From Mastigamoeba balamuthi (Eukaryota > Evosea > Mastigamoebida > Mastigamoebidae): a stretch of 64,000 bases of DNA. Position numbers and translations under genes: made by a program. Positions 1-11,430 of the stretch are shown in pieces. The stretch lies in NCBI GenBank assembly GCA_902651635.1, contig CACRSC010000053.1:62001-126000 (forward strand), given 5' to 3'. Position 1 is the first letter of the stretch, and the number at the start of each line of letters is the position of its first letter. The notes below the pieces were generated by a model. It worked only from the letters and a program-made list of their open reading frames with translations. It was not told where the DNA came from and made no database searches.

Positions 1-1806
1 TGAAGTGCATGGAACCCTCAGCCTATGTAAATGCATCGTGCTCCTGCAACTCCAACAAACACTTCTGCTCAGAGAACCCAGGGTGCCGTCCTTGCGCATC
101 TCGCACCAATTGTCAGGAGAGAAGGCTCGTGTGCCCTCTCTGTGCGCACATGGGTGATGCAGCCTCGTGTGTCGCTCAGCCTGGGTGCCATTGGAATTCA
201 GAGGTGCTGCTCTGCAGTAACAGTGCGGACATAGCTCTGTCCTGCAGTAGCATTGCACGCGAAGACATGTGCCTGTTGTTCAAGGGTTGTTTGTGGTGTC
301 GACAGAAATGCACTCTGAAGGGCTCAGGAATGTGTCAAAGCTCGGACTCCTTCCCCTGGTTTGCAATCTGGATTGTTATTGCGTTCTGCGGGTTATTGCT
401 ACTTGTAAGCTCTGGTGTGCTCGCAGTTTGTGCTGTTAGACGCTGGAGGCAGGATCTTCATGACAGTAACGAGGGACGCGAACTCGCTAGTCTCACGCAG
501 AGCTTTCCCAGTCTCACTGGATTAGTGTACGTTGATACAAAAGAGTTCTGCCATTCGTCGGGTATCGATATTTCAAAGAGAGAGTTGTTGTTCGGCAATA
601 GAGTGCTCACTGCTGGCCAGAAGGTATCGGACACTATCGTGTTTCATAATGTCTCTACAAAGGTGAGCACAATCTGCCTTGAAACGCCCGCAGTGTCCTC
701 GAAGTATCGTATAAAACTGCAGTGGGAGACGGCGACTCTGGGCCCCAGGGAAGAGGCCTCCCTCTCTGTGGAGTTCACACCCTGCCTCACCGCGTACATC
801 ACAGCAGGCATTGCCATCAGAGTCAATCACGCAGACTGCTACACGGTTCTGTCTCTTAGAGTTGAGTCAGCATTCACCTTCGAGCTCGACTGGGACGAGA
901 TTAAAATCGATAAGCATGTGGGAGAGGGTGGATCTGCGGTTGTCTGGAAGGGTACGTGGCACAAGCAGCAGGTGGCTGTGAAGGAGTACCGCTCCAACAT
1001 GTTGGGAGGCGTAGCCCTCGATGACTTCGGCTCAGAGCTGAAGATTCTATCGGTGCTTCGCTCTCCATACGTTATCTGCTTCTACGGGGCAGTGCTTACT
1101 GCACAACATAAGGCCGTCGTGATGGAGTTCATGCCTCACGGGAGGTAAGCAACCTCGTTGTCTTACCCTCATTGATCACGAGTAGCCTGAAGGCACTTCT
1201 GTCGAAGCCCATGAGCGAGGTGCTCAAGCACAGAGTCGCTCTGGACTGCGCAAAGGGCATGCAGTACCTTCACCAGAACGGGATTATGCATCGAGGCACG
1301 CACACTCTCATCCCTCGAGGCCAATCTGAGCATGTGCCGCAGATCTCAAACCCGACAACTTGCTTGTGTGTTCGACGAGCCCCAGGGCCTCAGTGTGCGT
1401 GAAATTGACGGACTTCGGAACGAGCCGCGCATTGCGGGACGACAGGACGCAACAGCACACCAAGGGGGTCGGCACATTCGTCTACACAGCGCAAGAGATT
1501 GTCGAGGGCAAGCCCTATAGCCTCAAGGCCGACATCTTCTCGTACGGAGTTCTGTTGTGGGAGGCACGTACATATCCCGCTGTCCGCCACTGTTGTCTCA
1601 GCCTTGCTCAGTTGATCACACAGAAGGAGCCCTATGCCGAGTTCTCGTCGAACTTTGCTGTGATCTCGTTTGTGACGGAAAGCAAGAGACTACCGATACC
1701 CAGTGGATCAAGGCTGTCCGACCTGGTTTCCCCATGTTGGTCCGCTGACACGAGTGCACGCCCCCCGTTTGAAGTCATCGTTCAGAGACTAGAGAGTGCA
1801 ATTTGA
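1..1806 (+). CDS. Receptor-like transmembrane protein kinase (TKL type), 5' truncated
   Basis: Surface receptor kinase expected at the plasma membrane. The frame is open from base 3; the first ATG is at 9, but the ectodomain probably continues left of the window. Exons: <1-1144, 1183-1295, 1343-1563, 1612-1806. Counting from that ATG: a cysteine-rich ectodomain (residues 1-113), a hydrophobic membrane span (116-143), a beta-rich spacer (about 190-290) of the kind seen ahead of the kinase in Entamoeba transmembrane kinases, then the kinase. Visible kinase motifs: glycine loop GEGGSAVVWKG, VAVK lysine, HRDLKPDN after splicing, DFGTSR, DIFSYGVLLWE. The usual APE is AQE. The second and third introns begin with GC (GCACGC and GCACGT), not GT; only these joins restore HRDLKPDN and the LLWELITQKEPY stretch. 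The gene ends 171 bp from the end of the convergent surface-protein gene. Confidence 0.85.
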
Positions 1807-1977
1807 GCGAATGGTATCGGTCGATGGCAGTTCGCAGTCCTCTGACGAACGCCATGGCAACAATGCCAAAACATGCTGGACTGCGGATTGGGCATATGCA
1901 AGAGGAGACATACACAACTCCATACAGTGAAAGTGTGCTGTGGTCTTGGTATAGAATGTGACTTTTGTTTTAAAGCT

Positions 1978-4900
1978 CTAAAGCGATGTCGCAAGTGCAG
2001 CTACGACGAGGAGGAGCAGGGAGGCGGCCAAGGCTGAAGAGAGAGAAACGTAGCACTCGCTAGGCGTGACTGCCCCCGTCGACCTAGTTGTCGCCCTCTC
2101 GCCGCACTGCGTGCACTCTGTGTTGCCCACATCGGCCTTGTACGACCCCTTGGGGCACATAGTGCATGCGGGGTCTGCTCTATTGCTGTCCAGATAGAAC
2201 CCTGCGGCACACGAGCACGTCGAGGCGCCCTCGGATGACGTCGTGTTGCTCGGACACGATAAGCACTCCGAGTTGCCAGCGCTCTTGAACGTGCCCGCCG
2301 GGCAGGCCGTGCACGTGCCGCCCTCAACAGACGCGTCTCCCCTCATCCCTGCGTTGCACACGCAGTCCGACCTGTTCGTCGATCCCGGCGTCGTCGATGT
2401 CGCTCCCAGGGGACAGGCGCTGCACTGCCCGTTTCCGAAGGGCTTGAACAGCCCCGGCGTGCACTGCGTGCACACACCTCCCTCCTGCGACGCGTCGCCG
2501 CCGTAGCCCGCGTTGCACAGGCACGACGCCCTGCCGGTCGCCCCGGTCGACAGCGTCGATGCGTCTGCGGCGCACGGCGTGCACTGCCCGAACCCGGGCC
2601 CCGCCTTGAACGTGTTCAGAGGGCACTCCACGCAGGTGTTGCCCGAGGCCTGGTACCCCGCTGAGCACTGGCAGTGCGACGCGTTGTACCGCTCCGCGTG
2701 CTCCACGCACTCGCACTCGCCGTTGCCGGCTGCCGACTTGGAGGCCAGGAAGCACTGCCCGCACCCCGCTGCTGACTTGGCGACGCCTCCGAACCCGGCC
2801 AAACACTGGCACGCGTCCACGATCGTCTGGCCGCTGAACGCTGTCGTGCTGTGCTGCGGGCACTGCGTACACATGTTGCTGCCAGCCTCGTTCTTGAAGG
2901 TCCCCATGGGGCAGGGAGTACACGAGCCCGGGCCCTTGGTGGCGTCACCCTCAAACCCGGCGTTGCATGCGCAGGCGCCAGAGACCTCGACAGCGTTGGT
3001 GTCGTTGCAGAGGCACGGGTAGTTGCCCGCGGTGGGCTTTGTCGACCCCACGCACAAGTGACACGTGCTGGCCGTGGCGTCGGCTCCATACCCCGCGAGA
3101 CACGCGCACTGCTCGCTCGTCGTGCCGTTGGTGGCCGAGTGCGGCGGGCACTGCTGGCACTGCGCGTTCCCCGCGGTGGCCTTGAACCACCCAGTGGCAC
3201 ACGACGTGCATCCTTTGGCTCCGCTCAGTGCGTTCCCACCAGCCCCGGCGATGCACTGGCAGAGGGCACCAGTGGCGTCCGCTACGGCAGACGTCGAGAA
3301 GCAGTCGCAGGGAGCGTTGCCCATGGGCTTGGAGCCGCCTTGGCACGCAGCGCAGTCGGTCCCCGCCGAGGCGTTTCCTCCGTAGTTGGCAATACAGAGG
3401 CAGCTCTCCAGCGATTTCGATGAGGTAGATGTTGTGTTCGAGTACAAGGGACACACAATACACGGCCCATTGCCAATTGTGTTCTTCCACGTCCCGAGCG
3501 GGCAGTCCACGCACACGCCGTCTGCGAGTGTCATTCCCTCAGGACACAAGCACTGCCCGTCAGACCACACCGTGTAAGGCTTCTGGCAGTCACATCTGTG
3601 GGTTTCCGAGCTGAACGCAGGTCTCGCCGAGAATGGAGGGCAGTGGATGCAAATCGATCCAGAAAGATACTGGTCCTCTGGGCACACGCAGCGGTCATAA
3701 GGAGGGACCAAGAACAGTGGCATTGCTGTTCCCTTGGGCGACCACTGCGATAGAGGCATGTCCCCGAAGCTCAGAACCTGACTCTTCAGTGCGCCCAGAG
3801 CGCGCTTCTTGGCGATGACATTGACCTGGATGATAATGGCAGCGATTACGTCTGAGCTGGGCACGGGTCCGACTCCGATGATAAGTGGCTGGTCCGATGT
3901 CCTACTGGACTCGGAGATAGAGACCTCGAAAGTGACTATCTGCTCCTGGCCGGAGAACCTGCCGGTCACCCTGGCCACGCATCGACGGGGATATGACTCG
4001 CCCACCCAGCCAAAGTCGGCGGTCAACGGCGTGAATAGCGGAAGGCCATGCTCACTCTCCAAGCTCAGAGACAGCACAAACCTCTCGCGTCCTGCGAAAA
4101 GCAGTGCGACACTGAACTGACCCTCGCCAGACGCGTCCTTCCAGTCGGCGGACATCGACACGAGACCGCCGACGGAAAAGAACAGCGGCACTGGCGCGTT
4201 CAGCCACTGAGAGGCTCTCCCACCCGGAATGAAGTCCACGTGCTTCAACGTGGTCATCGTCTCTGGCGCCCAGCTCTGCGTGATGTTACCCAGCCGCAGC
4301 TCGTAGGGGTCGGAGCTCGTGAACGATTGTGCACCTGGTGGACACGAGCTGCACGACCCTGTGAACACACTGTTCTTGTACGACCTGGGGGAGCACGGAA
4401 TGCACGCCGATCCGTTCCAGCCGTATTCCTGCCCACACGCGCAGTCGGACTCGCTGACGGACGCATACAGCCCGTGGTAGCCGTTGACGCAGCTTGTGCA
4501 GTCATTGTTGCTCTGTGCACTCTTGAACGTCGACGGCTTGCACGCTTCGCAGCTCCTCGGAGGGGAACGCTTGATCTTTTCTGGTTGGAATCCCGGGTTG
4601 CACGAGCACTCGCTCGCTCCGGCAGTGCTCTTGGAGAAGGCAAAGCACTCCGTGCACGACCCCGGACCTGATTCCGACTTTGCCGTTCCCGAATAGCACA
4701 TATCGCAAGATGTCGAGTTGCCCGACGAGAGCTTAGCTGTTCCGGGGTTGCAGGCAGTGCACTGCCCGTTGAGCGATTGGTATCCCTCTTCACACTCGCA
4801 CACATTCGTGGTAGCCATCATGAACGCAGGGCAGGGGCAGGGGGTGTTCCCAGAGGGATTGGCAGATTCACACGGGGCGCAGGCCGTGCCAGTCCTGGCG

Positions 4901-7900
4901 TCGCCGCCGAACCCCGCGTTACATTGGCAAGCATCCAGGCTGATCGATCCACTCCCAGTAGTGTTGCTGTTTGGTGGACACGGGTCGCATGGCGCGTTGG
5001 ACGTTGTACTCTTGAAGTAGCCGGGTCGGCAGAGGCTGCAGTTGTCACCTGAGGGTTCCGAGCCAGCCACGCACATGCAGCGAGCGGGCTCCGCCACATG
5101 TCCCGCAAAGCTGCACAGACAGTTCCCGTTGCCGATCTCCTTGGTCCCTCCAGAGCACGCCTCGCAGGTGCCTCCCTCGGCTGATGCGTTGCCTCCGAAG
5201 TTGGCCTCGCACACACAAGATGAAATCGATTTCGATCCCCTCGGCGACATCGAGTGGGCGGTGCACGGCGTGCATGAGTTGTTGCCGACAGTGCTCTTGA
5301 ACGTCCCTGCGGGGCACTGTACACACGTGCCGTTGCTCTCCAGGAACCAACCGGGTTGACACTCGCAGAAGCCCTGAACCATCTGTGCCCCATTCTCGCA
5401 GGCACACCCGATGAAAGTGCGGCTGAACGTGAAGGCCACGGGAGTCGCTGTGAGCGGCCCTGTGTAGAAGTTTTTCTCAGCCCACATCCCAAGCCGGTAC
5501 TCCTCGCTGGACCACGCGGAGTCGGGGCTTTGCTTGACGTTGATCGTAACAGTCGAGACGCTCGTCTGCTCGGCGATCAGAAGCTGCACGAGCGCAGGAC
5601 GGGCGCCGAGGAAGCCAATCATGTAGGCGGTCAGCTCGACGACGAGGACTCTGTTTGGCGCCTCCCCCGTGTACCCCACGACAATCGTCGACAGGTCCGG
5701 GTTGAGCGACGCCGCCTGGTTGTTCAGGTTCCTCTGCAGCGCCAGGAGAAGGACCGACGACGACCCCCTGGAGCAGAACGCCATTATTCCCTCTGGATAC
5801 ACGAGGGCCACGTTGTCCCTGCACGCGGTGAAGGTCATCACGAACGGCAGCCGGAATATCTCCATGAACCTCGGGCGCGCAGTGACAGTGTACCCGCTGA
5901 CCCACTGCATCTTCGATGTCGCTCTGGCATCGAAGAACGATGCGGTGCTGATCGGAGCGGATCTTGGTGGGCAGGCCGTGCACCCGTCTTTGGAATCTGT
6001 AGAGATAAACGAGTACGTCCCCTGCGGGCACGGAACGCACGACGTCCCGTTCCACTCGGTACCCACAGACGAGCCCTGCCGAAAACCAAGGCAAGCGCAG
6101 TGACCGGGAGACGTTGCCGCCACTGACATAGTTGTGGATCCGCCAGGACACGCTGTGCACAGCTCCGGCCCGGGCGCGCTCTTGTAGAATCCCTCAGCAC
6201 ACGGAGAGCTGCTGCTGTAGCCAGGGCCTGGTACACACTCAGTTGCCCCCTCGGTCGAGATGCTAGCCTCGTTGCAGAAGCTGCAGAGCCACTCAGGCGC
6301 CTTGTTGTCACGGAACATTCCAGCGGGGCACGACTTGCACTGCTGCCCGTCGTGCCGATAGTGTCCGGGATCGCAGGTACACGACAGATGGTTCGAGTCA
6401 GGAGAACTGTTGCCCGGGCACGAGGAGCACAGTGAGACAGAGTTGCCGTAGCCGGGCTTAGCAGTGCCCGAAGGACAGAGAACACAGTATCCCGTGTCGT
6501 TGCGGTACATCCCAGGTCTGCACGAGCACGTGCCATCGGGTGATGGCAGGTCACACGAGCACCCTCTCCTGGCGCCACTGCCAGGAACCATGGTAGGTGC
6601 TGTATTGATTGTGCTGCACGTGACACACTCCGACTGGCCTGCCGCCCCCATCCCCTCGTCGCACGCACAGAACAGAACCGTGGTCGACCCGTTCAGTCCC
6701 AGAGTGGTGCTGTGTCGGCGATCAGTCAGTTGTCGGGCTCAGGGGAATCGCGAGTCACCTGTGTGGAGGGCAGGGTGTGCAGGTCGCGAGTGCCAGCGAG
6801 TCGCGGTACGTGTCCACAGGGCACTCGACACAGCGTCCCTGCGCCAGAACGAATCCCAGCTTGCACACGCACTGCCCCTCGAAGAACACCGTGTTGGGCT
6901 GATCGCACACGCACCCCACCGACCCCGTCGAGTCCGTGTGCGAGTTTGCCGGGCACGCTGTGCACTCGGTGTTACCCGCCTGCGCCTTGTACATCTGCAT
7001 CGGGCATCCCGTGCAGTTGGCGCTCCCCCTCGCCAGGCTCGCGTCTCCCCTGAATCCCGCTCGGCACTCGCACAGCGATGGTTTTGCCTCGGCGTTGTCA
7101 ACGCACCCAGAGCAGGCTTGATCCTTGATTTGTGCCTTCGCCCCACCGATGCAGCGGGTGCACCCAATCCCCGACGCATTCCCGCCGTAGTTCGTTTCGC
7201 ACGCGCAATCTGTTAGACTCGTGCTGCCATCGGATTGAGTGGTGCTGTGCAGAGGACACCGGAGGCACTCGGAGCGCCCGGAGCTGGGCTTGTACGTGCC
7301 CACAGGGCAGGGGGTGCAGCCCTGCTCCGAGTCCTCGAACCCCGGCAGACACACGCAGTGAGTGCCGTTCCACTCCGAGTCGATGCACTGCCGCAGCCTC
7401 AGGCACGAAGGGCTCCGCGGCTCGTCCAGGAACTGCCCGCGCACGCGGTTGACGAAGCTCGTGCTGTCCTTGTCGCTGATGGACAGGAAGCTCGGCGCCG
7501 TGAAGATGTGCGCCTGACTCTCGTACGACGCCAGGCAGTTCCAGTAGCCCGACATGTTGGACACCAGCGGCAGCGCGTTGAAGTGCTGCTCGACCACGAG
7601 CGAGTACGCGTCGTCGTTCCAGAACGACAGCTGTACTTTGCTGAGCAGAGACTCGACCGACTGCCCGCCCGACCACAGCGAGTTGATCCACGTCACCGTG
7701 TGCTGCGAATCCCCCCGCACGGGTGCTCGTCAGAGCCAGTCGAACGTCTATGGGGGTGAGGCGGGGAGCTGGGGCGCACCTTGTTGTCGGCAAAGTGGTA
7801 GAAGTGGCCTTGGGTGATGTTCAAGTCGTCGTAGCTGGGCCTCTCCGACGGGTTCGTCTCCATCACGCAGCCAACGACGAGTCCGGGCGAGGGCATATCG

Positions 7901-8807
7901 AAGAACGTCTTCGCCCAGCGGTGGCTTCGGCCATACCCGAACATTACAGCGGGTGAACTCGGCGACGGTGTGACCGTATTCAGACGCCCCGCGGGGGTCG
8001 CGATGCTGTTTGCAAGGGCCATTCTGGGCATGTCGCTATTCAACCGGCTGCCCCACGTGGAGTACCTCTCGTCCCACCTGTACTCGCACTGCTCGGGGAC
8101 CATGCTCTCTGTTCGTTCAATTTAAGATAGGGATAAGGTGACAGAATTCTCGTGTTCTGTAGGAACTGGACCCGCACTTGAAGGCTCGACGGTGACCCGG
8201 CAGTAGAAGTTCTGGGCTATCTCGTGGTACGTGTTTCCCACGCGATAGTGGATGCCGTAGAACGTATGTGATTTGGGCGCGCTGATCGAATGACCTTGCC
8301 ACAGAGCGTCCTTTGCGTACCACTCACCGTTGGCCTCGGGAGCACAGCTCGCGACGCTGACGTCGTACAGGTGGCCTGCGACGGGCGGCGTGAGACAGGG
8401 CAGCCACGGGCGGGCCGAGGGTGGGGGGGCAGGCGGACCGTCGTGGTGGATAATGGGCGACTGGGGCTTGCGGTCGTTGCGGAACGAGGCGGTGAAGGCG
8501 AACACGGAGCCCGGCTTCACGTCAGCAATGCGGGCGTAGTTGGGGTCGGCACCGAACTCCACGAGGTGTCCGTCGAGCCATACGCGGTCGTGCGCGCTGG
8601 GCTTCCACACGTCTGAACCGCGGTGGTGGTGTGAGTTAGAGCAGGTGGGATTGCCTTTCTCGTGGAAGAGCACTGTGAGCTCAAAGTGATCCGGAAATTG
8701 GTGGGTGGGTGGAAGATCCCCTGAGTGCTTGGGCGTGAGACGCTGATACCTGCTGGGGCTGATGAGGCCACGCGGGCGAGACCAAGGTACAACAACACTA
8801 GGAGCAT
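1978..8807 (-). CDS. Large GCC2/GCC3 (ephrin-receptor-like) cysteine-rich surface protein, copy 1
   Basis: Predicted 2,144-residue secreted or GPI-anchored protein. Exons, in minus-strand order: 8807-8750, 8612-8439, 8375-8178, 8108-7780, 7702-6759, 6709-1978. Exon 1 is a signal peptide (MLLVLLYLGLARVASSAPA). A non-repetitive N-terminal module follows (exons 2-4), then roughly twenty repeats of the type CxxCPxGTYKxxxGNxxCxxCPxxSxT typical of GCC2/GCC3 domains. Two cysteine-poor beta-rich modules of about 180 residues interrupt the repeats. The C-terminus is a short hydrophobic tail with no cytoplasmic part (ends LLLLVVAALATSL), fitting a GPI signal or a bare anchor. Every splice site was cross-checked against the plus-strand paralogue at 17303-24365: exons 2, 3 and 5 have identical lengths (174, 198, 944 nt). 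Adhesion or recognition is a guess from family only. Confidence 0.88.
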
Positions 8808-9420
8808 GTAATAGGCGGTAGTGGTGTTGGTGAAAGAAGAGAATGTGAAAGATGTGGACGAGTCAGCTTCTCGCAAATTGTCGGGATTTGCCGGGTTTGT
8901 TTCTTCTCCTGCGTGTCATGGATTATCCTGTGATGTAGCTGGAGAATCGGTGAGGTTTCAGGACAGAACTTCCTTTCTGGAAATATCGCAGTGCTTCTCC
9001 TCCGGTGGCCCCTTCATTTCTCACTGTCAAAAGGTGTTGCACTGTTCATGGCGGTGATCTCCAGCCTGCAATGTTGCCTGGTGAGCCCGAGTGGACCCAA
9101 GAATCCCAGCCTCTCGCCGCTTCCCCCAAGTTTCTCAATTTTCACTTCAGCAGCCGTGAAAAAGGAGGAAAACCGAGGCTTCTACACCTTCTACACGGTG
9201 ATTTTCTCAGTTTTACTCTCGCCCAGTAACAAATCTGGCATTTTGATCCCTTAATAGTGCAGATGCCCCAATAGAATGAACTAACGAATTCACTTCCTAC
9301 CTGGGGTACTAGTTGGGGATAAATGGAAACTGCATGCTTCATGTGCAACACCCACGAACAGCTAGTCAAAGTCTGGCTGGGGTGCTTAAGAGGACTCCTG
9401 TGATCCTGGCCAGAACCCAG
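8808..9420. other. Intergenic, upstream of surface-protein copy 1
   Basis: No gene is supported here. GC content and CpG frequency fall steadily from about 8,880 onward, so this is the transition from host-like sequence into the CpG-poor transposon-remnant tract. The promoter of the minus-strand surface-protein gene should lie in the first few hundred bases, but I recognise no specific element. Confidence 0.5.
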
Positions 9421-10998
9421 TACCACTCTGATTCTGCAAAAATGTTCTCTTTGAAAAGGCATCTAGACCCCCCTGAGAAGTTCTTTTGGCTCTGTAGTTC
9501 TATAGCAGAAGTGGGTGGAGCAGAGGTGATGCTCTGGGATTCTATTTTTCGATCAGACATAAATCTTCACACTTCACAAAAGCACTGACTTGGGCTTACT
9601 GTTCCTTTACCAGCCTCCAGAGGTCACGTCTGACACTATCCAGATTCTACCAGCCCTGCCAGCACGTTTCTTCCTGGTTGTTGGGTCCTTTCATGGTGTC
9701 ACTGCCTTTCCCCTCTTAGATGACCTTTAGTATCTTGACTTTTTGAGTATCATAGAGGAACCAATAAAGAGAATCGGGATTCTGACATCTTTCCAGATAC
9801 TATATCATTCTTGAAGTCCCAGACACTGCCAGAGGGAAAGAGAAACAGGTATCTTTCCTGTTTGCCCTGTCAATGTTCTGAGATGAAATCCTCATTTTTC
9901 TGCAGCTGCATCAGTCAAGTCCCAGCTGGTCTCAGCCAGTTCCCAGTTACTGACTGCTGCTCTGGCCCTGCTGATCTGCTTCCATCAGTTCCTTCCAGTC
10001 CCAGAAGGATATTCTCCCAACATTCTAAGATCAGGTATCGAAAAGTCACTTTGGTTTCCTGTGCAAAGTATGTGCAACCTAATGACTTTCTTTGGATTCT
10101 ATATCTTATTCTTGAAATTATTTCTTTTACTTTTATCATTTACTTTTCTTTCTTCTTTTATTTAGATTTTTATTTCTGATTTAATATGATATCTGTTTCA
10201 GTTTTATGGTTCTGGATATTACAGTTATATTTGTGAATGAATTTCTGGCCCCTAAGTCACACAATACATTTGCTCGTTTCTTATTATCACATATAATAAA
10301 TCCTACTTTCTTTCCAAAATTCACCCTGATCCCACAAGAAGCTTATCTCTCATTAAATAATGCAAGGGCCTGCTCCCATGAAACACTGTCATTCACAGCT
10401 GGGTCTTATGTGAAGCAGTGAATGAAGTCCTTCTTAATAATGTCCTGTACACAGCCTAGGATGTGTGGCACAGAGGGCACTGTGTGCAATCTGCCTGACA
10501 TACAAACAGTACCACTCTGCTCCAGCAAAAATGATCCAGGGTATTTGATAAGATCATTCAGGGATTTAACACACTTAGAATAAATTATTACATGTTAGAA
10601 AACTGGGAATTGGAATTTATTTCTTCACCCAAATATGCAGTGATCCAGCTCTCAGTACCAAGATATATGAAGGCAAAGAAATGGGAAGACACAGCCAAGA
10701 AACGGAGGGAATGCACTTTTGGAACTGGTAGGATACAGCTGCAGTGTCTGGGGACCACTGGCAGCTCACTCACCCTTCTGCGAGCTGAACTGCAATAGAG
10801 AGTGAGGTGGTAAATCTGCTAAAAATAGTTTTGAAAAGGAATCACCTCGACCCTGGCCCCCCTGGGGGGTTTTTATAACTCTGTAGACCTGTAGAGCACA
10901 CGTCCTGCACCTGTCTACAGAGTTAAAAGTGCCCCCCAGGGGTCAGGGCTTAGTTCATTCCTTTTTGGCTGGATGATTTTTGCTGAATCAGAGTGGTA
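9421..10998. mobile_element. Cluster of non-autonomous DNA-transposon (MITE-like) remnants
   Basis: The 1.58 kb interval is bounded by inverted copies of one terminal motif, each starting at a TA dinucleotide: TACCACTCTGATTC.GCAAAAAT on the plus strand at 9421 and the same motif on the minus strand ending at 10998. A third, direct copy starts at 10510. Behind the motif all ends share a second block containing AAAAGG and then a C-run/G-run segment and CTCTGTAG. TA flanks and short terminal inverted repeats fit Tc1/mariner-type MITEs, but no transposase is present. Nested insertion or one ~1.6 kb element with internal copies are both possible. No coding sequence is credible in this AT-richer, CpG-poor stretch. 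Confidence 0.5.
10811..10998. mobile_element. Foldback MITE-like element
   Basis: The two halves of this ~190 bp segment are imperfect reverse complements. The best paired core is 10857-10888 against 10913-10949 (CCTGGGGGG then AACTCTGTAGAC on the left, mirrored on the right), around a loop of about 25 nt. Outside the core the arms still pair up to the TA at 10998. The right end carries the same terminal motif as the copies at 9421 and 10510, which makes this a family member rather than a chance hairpin. Confidence 0.55.
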
Positions 10999-11430
10999 AG
11001 TCAAATAACTCATTTAGTGCATGACAGCCCTCTAGGTATCCATAATGACTCTTTGGTGAGCTGGTAACCAAAAACCTCATCACTTCAGAAAAATATAGGA
11101 ATCTCCTTCCCCAGGACAAAAATCTCACTAATTAACTTGCGTCACTCTTTGGGTGTGAGTTAAAACTCACTCACATCGGAGTGAGTTCTGTGCTGACCCC
11201 TATCTCATCTCATGACACAATCGTCCCTTCCACGCTCTGACAGCTTCCCACTACACGAGGTACCGCCCTTACACTACCAATGAGGCGAGAGATCCAAAGG
11301 ACCTCTCATTGGTAGTAGTGTTTGGTATCTTGCTTGTTCTTGTCTGAGATAATGGTTTTTCTCAAGATGACATCAATTGCACCCCGATTTTCATCTCCAG
11401 ACCGCAGCAGCAGCCCAGCAGCCGGCAGCG
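10999..11430 (+). promoter_or_regulatory. Upstream region of the DDX10-like helicase gene with two hairpins
   Basis: No gene. Two inverted repeats lie in the 270 bp before the helicase ATG. The first is AACTCACTC (11164-11172), a 6-nt loop, then GAGTGAGTT (11179-11187). The second pairs CACTACCAATGAGG (11272-11285) with CCTCTCATTGGTAGTAGTG (11302-11320), with one small bulge; it contains CCAAT in each arm, in opposite orientations. A promoter role is inference from position; they could also be transposon debris, as the tract to the left is full of it. Confidence 0.35.

Noticed and set aside
9313-9588. A 91-codon frame in the CpG-poor tract
   Set aside because: Overlaps the transposon terminal motif and shows no conserved pattern.
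8880-11400. Contaminating vertebrate DNA as the source of the CpG-poor tract
   Set aside because: Not excluded, but the tract grades into host sequence at both sides and its repeats form a local family; kept as an alternative in the CpG finding rather than as a claim.
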